Assembly: GCA_023512835.1 (NCBI GenBank)
Contig: CM042087.1
Location: 46,420,249 to 46,484,248 of the forward strand
Direction: 5' to 3'
Length of the DNA stretch: 64,000 nt
From: Taxillus chinensis
Taxonomy: Eukaryota; Streptophyta; Magnoliopsida; Santalales; Loranthaceae
In this document: piece by piece, positions 1 to 14,300 of the stretch
Numbering within the stretch: the stretch's first letter is position 1
Layout of the letters: each line of letters begins with the position of its first letter
Notes under the pieces: model-generated
The model's input: only the letters and a program-made list of their open reading frames with translations
Told to the model about the DNA's origin: nothing
Databases searched by the model: none
Translations under genes and position numbers: made by a program

Positions 1-65
1 GGGAAGTGGTTGAGACAAGTGTAGACCACCACTATCTTCTTGTGGAGGAGGGCACCACTGCGATC

Positions 66-200
66 CTAAACAAAGTTGAGACAGGATTTGACCTTGTCGA
101 CACCGTCAATGGCGAGATCAAGAGATAGACTGGTGATGTCAATAAGGCAGCCGAATTTGAGCATGGGTGTAGGGCGTTGCAATGATTTGAGAACGGCCAT
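66..200 (-). other. Short open frame, possible gene fragment at left edge
   Basis: On the minus strand a start codon at 200 opens 44 codons (beginning MAVLKSLQRPTPMLK) before a TAG at 66-68. The same frame is open again from that stop to the window edge. Base composition here is much less AT-rich than the next 700 bases, which fits a 5' coding exon or a decayed copy running off the left side. I do not recognise the protein. It may be a pseudogene with one nonsense change, or chance. Confidence 0.2.
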
Positions 201-2363
201 GGAAAAGGAAGAAGAGGATTTTTTTTAATAAAAGTAAATATAATATAGAGATTAGTGTTGGAGTTAAACTTTAAAAATAGTTTTTCACGCATGAAATTTT
301 CTTTAGATGTAGAGATAAAATACAAACCAGTCTTCGAGATACTCTAATGTAACAATTAAATTATGAGTTTAATATAAATATAATAAAACTTGTATTTATG
401 TTAAATTTGTTAAAACAATTTGATTAGAATATTTTAATATTTATGCACCTGCTAGACTTGTAAATGAGTCAAGTCGAATGAATTTAGTCCATTTCGATTT
501 GAGTTTGTATAGTAATTAAGTTGAGTTGAATTTAGCTTGTAAAGTAATATGTTGAACTTATATAGTATTAAAAACTCAAAGCAAATCGTAAGTTTGTCAT
601 TTATTTAAAGGCATATATATTTATAAATGATATAAATTGAGCCGATCTTATAGGGTAACGATTAAAACTTATACATGATCAAATTTGAGTTCAATTTAAA
701 CTTATTCGAGTAAATTATTAAGTATGTTAATTCATTTACAAGCTTACCTGTCAGTCATCGTCACGGCACTATAATATAACTATATCATTAGATCAAAAAT
801 TATTTCCCCGAAACTATCAATTTGTATCGAAAAACATCAATAATCGTATAATATGAAATATTTAAATTTTAATAGTCGTATAATTAATTTTAATTGAATT
901 ATTTTATTTAAAAACAAGTTAATAGTAATAAATAATAATACCCGAAATGATTTTAAATTTTGAATCGGCTACACCAACACCCAACACGAAGCCGCTGGAG
1001 TCGGCAAAAAGCAGACAAAATATCGTAGACTCAATAGACACAGGTAATGAATACATACATAAAACGATGTCGGAGCTACCTTGTAGGCCCTGGTAATAGT
1101 ATGGGCCCCAAGCTTTGGATGCTCTTTAAATTACGCACCAGCCACCGCCCAATGATTGCTGTTTTATGAAACGCCAGGAGCATATTTGTATTGATATTGA
1201 CTTTGAGGACGGGTATCACGGAAATACATTTATTTATTTATTGGGGTGTTTTGGGGAAAACAATTTGCATATTATTTTTTATAAAATTACAAAGTTATAA
1301 GAATCTTATTTTAAAACAGTGATAAACCACAGGTTTATATCGCGTCCAGATGTGTTCAATTGTACTTAAGGTTAAGTGGTAATGGGACGGATTATATCGC
1401 GTATGGTCTTATTTCATTTTGAGACAGATTTGAGATTGATATAATTGAGTTCGAGTGAGTTTAGGAGAAATATATTTATGACCTGATAAGGATCTGAGAT
1501 GAATTCAGGATAGGATGGTTCAGAGAATATAATGATTTTATCGGGATATTCGTTCCGTTCTAACCCTATTAGAATGAATTTCAGATCAACACAATTGAAT
1601 TCGAAACAAGTTTGAGATATAATTTTATTAGACGAAACAGATTTAGAATAACAGTGATTTGTCTCAAATCCACCCGGTTGCCATTCATCGTGAACAGCCA
1701 CAGGTTTGCGGGCTGCGTGGGTGGCGTGAGGTTGTCGACTCGACGGTTTGGTGGTGAGACACGGGATGCTGCAGCGGCAGCCACACCATTCCGGTTAATA
1801 ATAAAGTGTTTCTTTGAGGCAAAAAGCATGGTATGTTAAGGAATCGAAGTTAGTACAAAATTTGTGTCTTTTCAAAAAGAAACACTTACACGAGGTGTAT
1901 TTTTGGCAATAAACAAAACTAATGAAATAATATAAAATTAATATGAATTTAAATGCATTGAAAACGACAATGACATGCAATCAGTTTTTTTTAATAATAT
2001 TTCAAATTATTTAAAAAAAGAGAATAAGAAAAAAAAGACAAGCAAATGTTTCTTTTTTTTTCCCTGATGATTGTGTCTATATAGAATTAACTAATATAAT
2101 ATTTGTGTGTTTTCAACAAGCTAATCATTTTAATATAATTTACTTTTTACTATAATAATTATTATAATATTTTTTTTAAATTATTTTTATATCATTAAAA
2201 CATATTTTCACGTTTATTTTTATAATTTTTTTCTCTTTCTTATTTTAAATACTATTTTTTATAATTTAATAATCATAAAAAATAGTACTTTTTAATACAT
2301 TAAAAAATTAAAATACTATATAAACTTTTAAAAATAAATAAATAGAAGATTTCTCCTGAAATG

Positions 2364-2406
<43 letters not shown>

Positions 2407-2564
2407 TATTTTTTTCTTAAATAAAAGAAATCAAACAGCTATAAAAAATCTAATTAGTGTTCTTGCAATTGAGCAATCTTATTTACATTTTGGACAAGTG
2501 AAATGATTCTTAAAAAAAAAACCGGGTTTGACTAAAAAGGTCCTTCGTAAATATCGCTATCGGA

Positions 2565-2596
<32 letters not shown>

Positions 2597-3751
2597 CAGG
2601 CTGTCTATTTGATTTGTTGAGAGGCAGAATAAAATAAAAGCATGGACTATTCTTTTTCATGGAAAGATAAAGAAATAGCAAAAGCTAATGACAGGAAGCT
2701 CCAGCCTCGAGGCCTTTTTAATGGGAATGAACAACACAATAGATCCAACAAAAGCAGGCTGTAAATCAGTAAATGAACCCTTCCATATTCCTAAGAAAGC
2801 TCTGGCCGGGTTCATTTAAAATTTAGCCTCCAACATATTTATTATATTAGTTCATATATATAAAATTAATTAACTTATACAAAAATTAAATAATTATATT
2901 ATAATATTTCTAATAATACTATTGTTTGTACATTAGAACCTCATATTTTCTTTACACTCAATTTTATATTATATTAGTGGTTCAAAAGTTAAGTTTAAAT
3001 TGATTTGTATTAAACTTAGCTAAGTTCAAATTTTAATATTTTATCAAATTATATAGTCCCACTGTTCTCACTCTAATACCCGTTACTTGACACTACTTTA
3101 ATAGCCCAAAACGAAAGTTGACACCACTAGCACAGAAATACTTCGGGTAGATATTTCCCCTTAACATGTTAATATTTAATTGGTTCGTTAATTTCACATG
3201 TGATTTTGTCCGGAATTAATAAAATATTAATATATTACGAGTAGTATTATTTATTTTATATAATTTTTTATTTAAAATAAAAAAAAATTATAAAAAATTA
3301 AAATTATTCTCAAAATAAAAAATTTATATTTAATATTCTGAGTTCATATGGTATCTTTTAATATACTATTTATCTCTTATAATTATTTAATTTAAAAATG
3401 TTAATTTTAAAATTAAAAAGAAAGAAAAATAATTAATAAAAATAAAAATAATAAATTTATTTTAATAATACATAAAAATTAGGTGAAGTATTCATATAAA
3501 AAAAGAAAAAATTAAATTTTAATTAAAACAATCAAAAAGCGGTGCTAGTGCTATAATACCCTTACTGTTTTACTTTTACTTTTGTTCTCCACAAACCCAT
3601 AAAGTTCACTCACACACGCGTTTAGTTGAAGAAACAAACAATTAATTAATTAACTACAAATAATAAAAATTCCACGCCTCGCTTCTGTCTCTCTCTCTTC
3701 CTCTCTTTCCACAAATCACTCTGCCCAAACTCCCAATTACCCCCCCATTCC
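201..3751. other. AT-rich intergenic DNA upstream of the RING gene
   Basis: No exon with convincing coding character is visible on either strand. The stretch is AT-rich with homopolymer runs (for example T at 2571-2596) and a TA microsatellite near 2370-2400. The open frames at about 1414-1980 overlap each other on opposite strands and resemble nothing known. The last few hundred bases before 3752 should contain the RING-gene promoter, but I could not single out a TATA box with confidence. Confidence 0.5.
2368..2402. repeat. (TA)n microsatellite
   Basis: About 17 uninterrupted TA dinucleotides in AT-rich intergenic DNA. Likely length-polymorphic. Confidence 0.9.
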
Positions 3752-3781
3752 TTTTTTTTTTTTTTTTTTTTTTTTTTTGGC

Positions 3782-3822
<41 letters not shown>

Positions 3823-3838
3823 GCACACACACACACAC
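3752..3838. repeat. Compound poly-T / (CT)n / (AC)n microsatellite in the RING-gene leader
   Basis: A 27-base T run (3752-3778) is followed by about nine CT repeats (3782-3800), then about 19 AC repeats with one interruption (3801-3838). It ends 16 bases before the proposed RING start codon at 3855, so it most likely lies in the 5' untranslated leader or core promoter. A longer in-frame ATG at 3777 would translate the repeat as Leu-Ser and Thr-His repeats. I regard that as an artefact. Confidence 0.9.
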
Positions 3839-3854
3839 TCCAAATATATCAATC

Positions 3855-6815
3855 ATGCCTGCTGATGCTACTAATTACGCCGAGGCCTTTACAATGGCAG
3901 AGCACATAAGACTGGGAAAACCCAGAAACAATACCATCTCGGAAACACAGCTGAGCCTCAGCCCACACATCCCCACCGGAACGATCGCCGTCCAATCCTC
4001 TCGCTGCAAACCCTCATCGGCGGAGAGCCCACGTGTCCCAAACTCTAGCAGAAGCGGCGGCGGGGGTGGCGGCGGTAACAGCCGCGGCTGCACTTCCATG
4101 AAGAAGAACATCACGTCGGCGGCGCTGAGGGGTCTGGGGTGCACAGCGTCGCCGCAGGTGTCGGTGCCGGCGGCGATTAGGGCGTCGGCGGACTGGCAAG
4201 CCAAGAAGGCCAGGAAGAAGAAGCGCCTGCACCACAAGAAAGGCGCGATCGGGGAGGAAAACCCTTCGTCTAGCTCCACCAGCTCTGTGGCGGCTGTTCC
4301 CGACATTTGGTGTGGTCCCGGCATTGGGTTCGCCGCTGATGCCGCCGCTTCCGTCGATTGTGTTGTCTCCGCCAGAAGGCCGTTGTCTGGGTCTGCAAGA
4401 GGCAAAATTGATGCAGAGAGGGTGACCCAGAGGGAGGTGGTACTCTCTCCAGCTTATTATTATTATTATTTTACTACAATAACAATGAATCCTGTTTTTT
4501 TTTTAAAATAAAATATTTGCCTGTATTTGTGAGTTTTTCTTTGATTCCCAAATGCAGTTATTATTTCTTCCCCAATTGGGTTCGGTTAGTTACATTGTTT
4601 GCTTTTTCTATTTGATGTTTTTGAGTTCAGTTGGCTACTGAAGTCGGGTAGCATGCATGATATGTATTCTAAGTAGCTGGCCAACGCATTCTACCGTCTT
4701 TTGCAGATCCCACATTATTGATTTAATTACTTTCTTTAAAAGAAGGTTGATTTTTATGTAACGATTTGTTAATGTCAGTTCTGCTAATAATTTTTGTGAC
4801 ACTCCGCCACTAGGTTTCCAAGTTGGTGCTACAGAAAAATTGATTTGACTGTCTAATCTAACTTTGCTTTTTTTTTTTTTTTAAATTCCATTTCCTCAGT
4901 GAATTCACTTAACTCTAATGCATAGAACACTATATGTATGTTGCTTTGGCAGCGTTCTTCCGGTACAACCATACGGCGAACATCAAATCCTGAGCACATA
5001 TCTCTTCTTGACTCAGACTCTGATGTCTTTGGAGCTAGGTATTATCACAATGTTCGCCATCATTCTCCTGAAGGGCTTGCCGAGGTGTGTCTTGTATACT
5101 TTCTTTATTCTCTCTTTTCATACTTACACATTTCCGGTTAAGAAATACTTTAAAAAAAAAAAAAAACTTATGTTAGGATTTTTTAAAATTGACTTCTAAA
5201 GGGGATTCATCTTTCATTTAGCTTGCTTCTTGATCTTTCTTCATTTAATTGTCCTTATTTAATGAGCTTCATTTACATCATTTTTTCTATGCAAGCATGC
5301 TTCAAAAGCCCATAGTCCCCCCCTTACAATTGAGCGTAAGGGAAGGAATCCTTTATGTGATTGGGACAGGAATTCTGCAGGTTGTGGTAATGCAAATTTC
5401 ACTTCAAGCTGTAAAAGTTCAATTGCATGTACTTACCTGCCTCGTTTTATGGAATCTATCAATAAGAGTTTATTCAGAAGGTCAAATTCGATGCATCAAG
5501 AAAAACAAAGTAGCTTGAGTATGACATATGGAAGTTGAAGGAAACCTTATTTTATGTGCTGAGGCTTTTCTTCCTAGTCTTTTTAACCTTGATAATACAC
5601 TTGTAGACTTTCTGAATGCTAGGAAATTGGACTTTAATCTTTTGTTGTTTTCTATGTTCAACTTGACAGTTTTTGATGGTTTTAATTACTGACTGATCCA
5701 TAAGTGAAGAAAAAAAAACGTCCTATGGAACATTAGCCATTATGGATCACAGTGTACAAGTGATATTTCAGGCTGGCTTCACCTCAATGAGTGTTTGACT
5801 AATAATTTAATGTATGCATTCAATGACTTTTGAAGTTAAGGGCATCTTATATTGGATACAAATACAATTTGCTCTCTGGATATTGAATTTATCCCATAGT
5901 AATGAATTATCATTTTTTGTCTTTTAGTGATAGTGTGATACTGACCACATTGAGAGCGTTAGTAGTTTGAACCATGTTGTTGGGGTATAGACGGAGTAGT
6001 CTCCCTACATCGCATTCTTGTATGTATTTGCTTTGGCGCTTGCAATAGTGTCTTATTTAATAGGGACAGTGAGTGTGCAGATATGTTTTTTTACATAGGA
6101 AACTGATATAACTTGATTTCATAGGCATAAGCCACAAGGCGTGCCGAAGTTTTTTGTTTTCCTTTCACTTTTGGAGTTTAAATGAGGTCATATTTTAAAC
6201 TGCTATAGCACATCAGACTTGTTTTACTGTAGTATCTTCCTGCAGATTATGTTGTTCCAAAGCGGCCTGCCAATGGGAGGAAGGCTGGATCTTCGTGATC
6301 GCTACAGAGGATGGAGACTAGATGTTGATAATATGTCCTATGAGGTGTGAAAGCTTGCTTCATTCGTTTTCAATCATGCTTTATTAAGAACATCCAATCA
6401 CGTTTATATGTTCCTCCCTATCTTCAAATGATTAACTTGGAACTGGATCCTGATGGTGAATAGGACCTGCTGGAACTTGGCGATCAGATTGGTTATGTTA
6501 ACACAGGATTGAGAGAAGATGAGATACGACGCAGCATTAGGAAATCCAAATTCCCTATTTTGGATCATTTGTCCTCACCTACAGAAATTGAATCCAAGTG
6601 CAGTATTTGTCAGGTAAAGAGCCATTCTCAGTCCTTTTGTTTGTCTTTTCTTTTTAAATTGACTCTTTTTTTGGTGAACTATAAAGGAAGAGTTTGAGGA
6701 AGATGATGAGATGGGTAAGCTGGAATGTGGACATGGCTATCATACAACTTGCATAAAGCAGTGGCTTGCGCAGAAAAACACTTGCCCCGTTTGCAAGTCT
6801 GCAGCTGCAGCTTAG
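3855..6815 (+). CDS. RING-H2 E3 ubiquitin ligase (MBR/BIG BROTHER-like), five exons
   Basis: Exons 3855-4436, 4953-5084, 6246-6344, 6464-6613 and 6687-6815 join in phase 0 at GT-AG introns to give 363 aa. The N-terminal 200 residues are low-complexity: Ser/Gly-rich with a poly-Gly run and a Lys/Arg-rich patch (AKKARKKKRLHHKK). Residues 272-321 carry the conserved lead-in LLELGDQIGYVNTGLREDEI seen before the RING in this plant family. A C3H2C3 RING-H2 follows at 317-357 (C-x2-C-x14-C-x-H-x2-H-x2-C-x10-C-x2-C) with the CPVC end and the Ile/Trp positions that contact E2 enzymes. Family knowledge: such proteins transfer ubiquitin from an E2 to substrates; the substrate cannot be read from sequence. 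The ATG at 3855 is chosen because upstream sequence is microsatellite. Exons 3-5 recur as a truncated copy at 29044-29614. Confidence 0.9.
5085..6245 (+). other. RING-gene intron 2, containing the left duplication breakpoint
   Basis: This 1161-bp intron starts GTGTGT and ends CTGCAG. From about 6077 onward it matches 28875 onward, so the tandem duplication began inside it. The small open frames at 5249-5518 look non-coding. No mobile element is evident. Confidence 0.7.
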
Positions 6816-8329
6816 ATTCAGTTATAGGGCATATAGCACTGGTAGACTCTACTCTGTGCATCTCCATTTGTACCTTGAGGCTGTTTTCAGATTGTTGGAT
6901 CTCTTATTGCTTTGTGTATATCATTCTTGCCATGAATCTTTGTCTACTTGCCATGTTTTGGAAGAAAAAAAAATGCCTATTTCGGTACAACTCCTTATTG
7001 ATTGTTAGTTTTGGTTGTGAAATTCAAGTTTATTTGATTTGATAATTTCATAGCTTAAATGTGTGCCATTTGTTTGATTATGTAATAAAAATCGTGAGAT
7101 ATTTTGCCCAATTTGTGAAACAAATTGCAAGTTTGTGGTCCATTAGCCCGAATACAAGATCTGCAGTCCTAGCACCTCTAAGGTCAAGCTGCCATAGTTG
7201 GGAGAAAGGGGTAGATTTAGGTTGTTTAATTGATTATTAATTTTTAAAAATATTTAATTATAGGAATTTATGTAATTTATTAAATTGATTATTTCTTTTA
7301 CCAAACAAGCTATTAAGGTTGTGATTTCATGTTTTAAAAAAATCAACGTGGGGCCAAAAATAATTAATGCGAGAGAGGAAAAAGAAAACAAAACATTGAG
7401 AGGGCCGCTTGGCCCAGTGGCTGCTCTCATGGGTTGCGGATGCTACTTAGTTAAGGAAAACAAAAAAAGGGCGAGAGGAGTGAGAGGGCCGCGCCCGCGC
7501 CCATGGGTCGTGGTCTTATGATAATGAAAAAAAAGAAAAAAGTAAAAGACGAGGCGGCGGTCGCGACCACAGTCCACAGGTGGCGGCCGCTCCATATTTT
7601 TTTTTTCAAAACAAAACAAAAAACAATGGCCTTTATATATTTATTTTATTTTTTTCAAAAACCAAAATAAAATTAAGAGCTACTTTTCAAAATCAAATAA
7701 CCATTCTTCTTGAACCTAAAAATAATGCATAAAAACCCATATTTAAGTAAGATTGAGATAATATTTAGCCGATGTTGAAAATATTTAATACAAACATTTT
7801 AATTATAATTGTACCTAATTTAGAGTTTAAGATTTAAGTAATATAGTAATATAATTTGAAGTTTAGGATCCCAAAAGTAATTTTGAATTTTTTGGTGGAT
7901 TTAAGTAAAATTTTACTATGTTAAATCAAATTATTATAATCACTGGATTAAAAAGAAAAGAAAAGGGAATAGAGATAGGAATACTCAATCATGGCCGAAT
8001 TGGCACAATTGGAACAGCATACTCTCACACGGACATGACAATCGTACTTACCAAAAAGATAGGAATGGCAAGGTACTAACCATGTCTGGTTATTTGCCTA
8101 TCACCTTGTTTCCATCATCACGGCTTTTATATAAGAGGTGTTTTTGGACATGCAATTGCTTGCTGACATTCTTTTGGGTATCCATTACGACATTTTGAAT
8201 TAGGGATGCACAAATCTCACGGCTCCCCACCTACCTAAGAGATGAATAGAGGTTTTCTGACTGAATTGTAATTTTAGGATACAAGTATACAACATTAGTT
8301 TCAGAGTATCAGTCCCGTATAATAAACAC
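6816..8329. other. Convergent intergenic region between RING and kelch genes
   Basis: The RING 3' end and the kelch 3' end face each other here. Polyadenylation-like AATAAA follows the RING stop near 7083. The open frames at 6725-7042 and 6766-7008 are the last RING exon and 3' UTR read in wrong frames. A GC-rich patch near 7470-7590 and purine-rich runs have no coding sense. The region recurs, partly rearranged, at 29615-31530. Confidence 0.6.
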
Positions 8330-11300
8330 CTAATCCTGCAACTCTAATTTTGTTCTCCACATATCCCCAATAACCTTCTTTGGAGATGGGTTGTCTGGTC
8401 CCTTGTCTCGCTGACCAGATGTGAAATAGAACCATCCCTCCCAGAACCCTACTAATGTTGTTTTCACACGGAAAGGAAGTTTCCCAATGATGAACCATTT
8501 CTGCAACCGTTAGCAGACATTGTTAGATCAGAAACACATACAGAACTTAGGTAAGAAGCACAACCAGTGACCAATAAGCATGCCAGATTTGTAGGAAGTA
8601 TTAAATTAACAAGTCCCGTCCCCCAAGCCAAAGAAATTTGTTTGTAAAAAAATACAAGTTGGTGATCATCAACTCTACAGGTTTCAAAGGTCCAATGTGG
8701 CTTCATAGAGGTGTTCAAACACTTTCAACACAAATTTCCAAAACAAATAGTATTTGGATTTTATCATAGTAAATACCACAGTACAGTTGCATCATAAAAT
8801 TTGGTCCAATCTGTTGACAGCTAACCATGTGGGGATTCATGCATACATAGACACAGATACAGATAAGAAACAAAGAGATCTGAAGAGGTCATACCAGAGT
8901 ATTTAAATTGAACTGAAAAACTTCTCCATTTAGTACCATCTTTTTTGTCACAGGATGCTTCTCTGTCGTGCCTCCAGCAAGAACAATAGAATTGTTAACA
9001 ATTGCCCAGGCAAACTCGATATGAGAATTGGGCTTTGGCAAAGAAGGCAACTGTTTCCATTTCATCTCATTATCCAACATGTAGACATCACCATAAACAA
9101 CCTGGTTGGCAATTGAAATCCATTACTTGACAAATTAATAAGGGAGCTAATTTTTTTTAGCATAATGTGGGGTGGAGGGGTGGTGGTCGTTGTCAACCTG
9201 GCCTCTTGCATATGAAGATGATTGTCCAAGCTTCCCAAATGCAGATAATGTGAATTGTGACAAATTACACAAATGCTAATGCCAGTAGTAATACTTCGTT
9301 TTCAGAACTAAAGGGAATTACAGTTACCACTGTATTTGAATTGGATTTGAGATGCTAAAGAAAAGAGCTATTAACCTCCCAAGATTAGCATTTTTTCTAC
9401 ACTGAAAGACTACAAAAACTATCAATGCACATTCTATTTTCTAATTACAACTTCGATATAGCACAAGTAACGACAATTTCATTTAAGAGATGCAATATTA
9501 AGAATAATTAAAATCACATAATGTGTAGTAATGTTTAGAAATTAGAACAAAGTTTGGGCAATGTCACACTGGAAGCCACTAAAGAAAAAAGGGCAATTGA
9601 ATACTTAAATAAAGCAGCACATATTAGACATATACATAGGGGAATGAAAAAAACAAATGCAGAGAACATGACGTGGGTACAAATTCTAGAGGATTATGAT
9701 TGCTGCAGAATTATTTTGACCAACGTTGCATTTAGCTTAGCAGCAGGTTGCAATTGTAAGATCACCGATACAATTTACTTTGCAAAGCTCATTATCTAGA
9801 AAATCTGAAGAACCTAAAGAGCCATTTAAGAATAAAGGAATAGTGACTAAAAACTTTTGAATACATCACTTCATCCAACCACAAATATGCGTCCATTTAA
9901 CAGAATATGTACCAAAAATATACAAATATTTTTTCAGTGTTGGTACAGCGCTGTAAATGCTCAACAAATTCCATTTAGTGCCATAATAATAATAATAATA
10001 TACCTCATTTCTACGAGAGCACTTGAAAATAGGAGATCCTGGTTTGGCCATAAAATCACCCTCTTGACCCCCAATGACATATAGTCGATCATCGACAACG
10101 AGACATGATCTATATGCCACCAAAATAAATGAGGAAACCTTGTTGGCATTTAAGCAAATGGATATCTCATCCACAACAAAAGAGCATGGCAAGCAGTTTA
10201 ATCTATGAAGTAGAAGGCAAAAGAGACCAACATCAACTACCAGCGTAATGCAGTCAAGAAAACTAATGACATGAAATATCAAAACTGATGTAGGACGAGT
10301 TTTAAATTTTTAAAAATGGTATGGCAACAGCAAGTGTTAAGGCTAGGGTAATATAACTGCATGAGAATCACTACCCTTAGGATTTCACTACCGCAGAGGG
10401 GAGAAAGAAAAACAATAGTAAACAGCAAGCCACACAACCACAAAACCTTGCTAAAGGAAATCAATGCAACATTTGAGGCATTATCCGTTTTTCTATAGGG
10501 AATAAAATGTGCCATTAGGTAACTCACCATGCAAAACATTGAGAAACTAATGCAAAATTTGCCTAACATTATTAGGGATTTCTATAGATAGCTCTCTGTG
10601 AACATCTTTTACCTCAGCTACTAAGGCAAATGTGACCTTTAAAGTGCTCTACTCAAATTCTTTCTTAGTTAAAATGTGAGAGGACTTGGGTAGACAAGCT
10701 AGTCTCTTTTGGTTGACCCTTCGAGGCACTCAGAGCCTAACAGGTGCTAATGACACTTTTTAACCACCATGTATAAAGATATACATGTTAGTTTTCCCAT
10801 AACAATGGATAAGTGCAACATCCATTGGAAGGACATCACACCATATTGTCCAAAAGATGTATTGGGAACCTAAAGATGTGCTGAGACTAGACACCATTTG
10901 AACACAAGAATTGATTTTTTGTTGACCCAAGCAACAAGTTGGGGATGTGGTTTTGCCTTAATCTTCAGCAGTGGTAAAACTGGCTCAACAATAACATTTA
11001 GGCAACTTCCCCCATCAATGATTACCCTAGAAGAGACACCCCCCCACCTTGCCATAGGTGTGAAAGATGGAGGTTCTCCTCCAATCATCCTCCCTTTAAT
11101 AGCTGGTGAAGACACACCTCATAACGCCCAATTGTTTGTGTAGTGCTTCCAGGTGGTCATCAACTTCTTCATGTTGCGAGTTGTACACACCATCATTCCC
11201 TTCCTCTAGGGATTCCTACACATTCTGAGTTTCCTCCATCATCGCGACTTGTGGGCATGTGCGATTGGGTGACCCAAAAGACTTGTATCTGACTCCTGGC

Positions 11301-14300
11301 AAGAAAAACATGTTCCTTCGCTAGTAGACTGAGAATTAAATGAGGCCATACCTTTTCTTTTGTCGCGTGATGGACCAGCTAAAAATTTGCTAGCGCCAGA
11401 AGACAGTTTGGGGGTGGGAAAAGATCTTCTCTGCTGAAAATTACGACCTTAATAATGGGTTGCTCTCCTAACAGGACCTTGTATCCTATATTCATTCTCT
11501 AGGACTGTCTGGAAAAGGTCATTAGTGACATTGGTGATCAGGATTTGTTATCTTAATTCAGGGCGTGACCCATTTTTGAACTTCACAGTGGTCAATCACT
11601 CACTCTCACTAATCCCACACCACGGAATCAACTCCTTAGATTTTCTGATATAAACACACATAACATAACCCTATGGAAAATTATCATATTGTTCCATCAA
11701 CCTATCAGACCAAGAGGTAAATGGTATTTCTTTAGGCAAACTTTCATCTCCTCCCAATGCTGGACAGGTGACTCACCTAGACACTCTAGGTCACGCTCAA
11801 CATTTGACCAAAGCAAACTTGCTAGTTTTATTAATTTCATTTTGGCAGAACGAACCCTTCACCCATTGGTCATTTCATACGAATCAAAGTACTTGTCCAT
11901 GCTAGACAACCAATAAAGAAATGTATTAAGATCAAACTTGCCATCAAATCCTGCTGCATCAACTTTGAATTTCCCAAAATCATCAATATAAGCATCATGG
12001 ATGTTCAAGTTGTCTATTGATGGGGGGTATTCAACATGGTCATTATTTCCTTCCTCCAATGTAGCCACAGGTTGGCTTTCTTCAAGTAATTGAATTATTT
12101 CATCCATTTGACCAAGGTCTGCAACTATTGGAGCTAATTGTTACTATATCCCACCTAAAGCAGTTTGCCAATAGGTTGTTATCATACAAATGTAAAAGAA
12201 AAACTCAGATAAGAAATTTTTTAAATTTGTAGAAAATCAAAATTATAAATGACAGCTGTTGCAATCGCAATCCCAAAAGCCATTAACATTGATTTAGTGA
12301 TGATGTACGATCCAATGGAATGATATGCAACTTAAAAAAAACCATACAAATCATCAAAAATGTTAATACGCATAAATGATTAACAATTGATAACCGAGGA
12401 AAAGGGGATATATATTATCGTTTTGTTTTTTAAGGCAGACAATTAATTGGTAGGGGCTAATTTGTGTTTTATAATACATGCTAATTTGGGCCACCAAACT
12501 ATTAGGCTGAAATGGTAGTGGTTATGATCCTTCATTGAGAGGTGAAATTTTTAGGTCTAACTTTGATATCAATACAATGTAGGACAAGTTTTAAATTTTA
12601 AAGAACAATATGACAATAATGAGTTTTAAGGCTATGGTAATTCAACCATAGAAAAAAACTAAAAAAAAATGCTTTTTTTTTACTTTTTTATGGTAAAAAA
12701 CATAAGAGTTACTTTTCAAAATTGCTTTATTAGGCAGTAATTTTAAAATTTATAAAATGTCAATATTAAACCTATTTTAAAATAAAAGAAAAAAAATACA
12801 AGTTTAAAATTTAAAAAGTAAGAACATTTTTATTTTTTAAAACATCTACAATAATTTTATTTTTGATTTACTGACACTCATTACTTACTTTTAGAATCTA
12901 CAATACTTTTAAAATAATAATTTATCAAATATTTACCTGCTTGTTTATAAGCAACTTCTTTTAAAAGTATAACACTATAGCCTCTATGTTCTAACCTTAA
13001 TTATTTATTACCAGCCATGTCACAAGCATACTAGGCACTAGCATCACTACCCTTTTTGATTAGTATCACTAATCCTATCTTTCATGAAAAAGATTTCATT
13101 TCTAAGACATAGTAAGAAAAAAATATCAAGGTACATGCCTTATCCAGCCTTTTGCTTTCAATAAGGCATTACTCAAACAGCTTGAGATCAATTTAACTTA
13201 CAAAAACATGAAAGAAAAAATAATCAATGATGCAAAATCAGAAATCTACATATTCATACATTGCATCATAATCATAACAAAAAAAACTGCATACAATGGC
13301 AGAACTTTCATCATTCGAAAGAGAATTATCTCCAAGAACTTAGCCTACTAACCGATGAGGTCCTCCACGGGGAATAGGAGTTTCTGTGTGCCACTCACTT
13401 TCTAAAGCATGACCATCCTTTACTGCAAGGCTCCAGTGATCTATAGACGTTGTGTGTCTATCTTCTTTGCTGCCGCCCATCACATGGATTCTTCCTCTCC
13501 ACAGAGTGGTAGCTGGTGCATACCTGAAATCATTAAGTCAGATCTTCAATTCAAGGTTTTATTTACCATGGTAATAATGCAAAAGCTAATGACAGGAGTC
13601 TCCTAGGCCATAAGGAACGCCCATGGAAAGAAAGTGCAGCAGACATTATCTGAATTTTTTCAATCGGTAGCTGCTTGGACGAGCATAGTTTGGCTGCATT
13701 AGAAGCTTGTTCAGGACACTGACAAAAATATTGATTTTGGAAAGAACAGAAAGCCTAGAATGTAATCTAAATAAAGCTCGGTCCAAGATATAGAACTACA
13801 GAAAAATCCGACTAGGTATCTTGCATTATTGGAAAGGGTAGAAGGGCCCCTTGAGTTAACATGTACAATTTATCCGTAAGACTTTGACTTTCATTTTCTT
13901 CTTAACCATTATATTTTGATAAATCAAAAAGACTCTGGAGGTTGTCAATGAGTTTTGCTTTTTTTTTTTTTTTTTTTGCTTTCTCATTTTACAAAGTCTA
14001 ATGATTTGGTAGTTTAGTGGTCTTAACCATTCTGTTCTCCCAAGTTCACACTAAAAAAAATAAAAATCAAACATCGAAATGGGTGATGATAATATGGCTA
14101 ACTTTCTCCTATAAAAATTGAAGGTGGTGGAACTCTTTACAAATTAATTGTACTTGGGCTTAGGTGGTGGAACTCTTTACAAATTAATTGTAATTGGGCT
14201 TATAACTATCGCAGCACATACCTAGGGAATGGCAAAGAGGGCATGCTCGACCATATCTTTGTCTCTGTATCCAACACAAATGTATGGGTGGTAGCCCCTC

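Noticed and set aside
1612..1839. Small frames on both strands around 1.4-2.0 kb
   Set aside because: Mutually overlapping, low complexity (Ala run), no splice or homology support.
3875..4405. 176-codon minus-strand open frame opposite RING exon 1
   Set aside because: Shadow of a GC-rich coding exon. The plus-strand frame joins by phase-consistent splicing to a clear RING domain.
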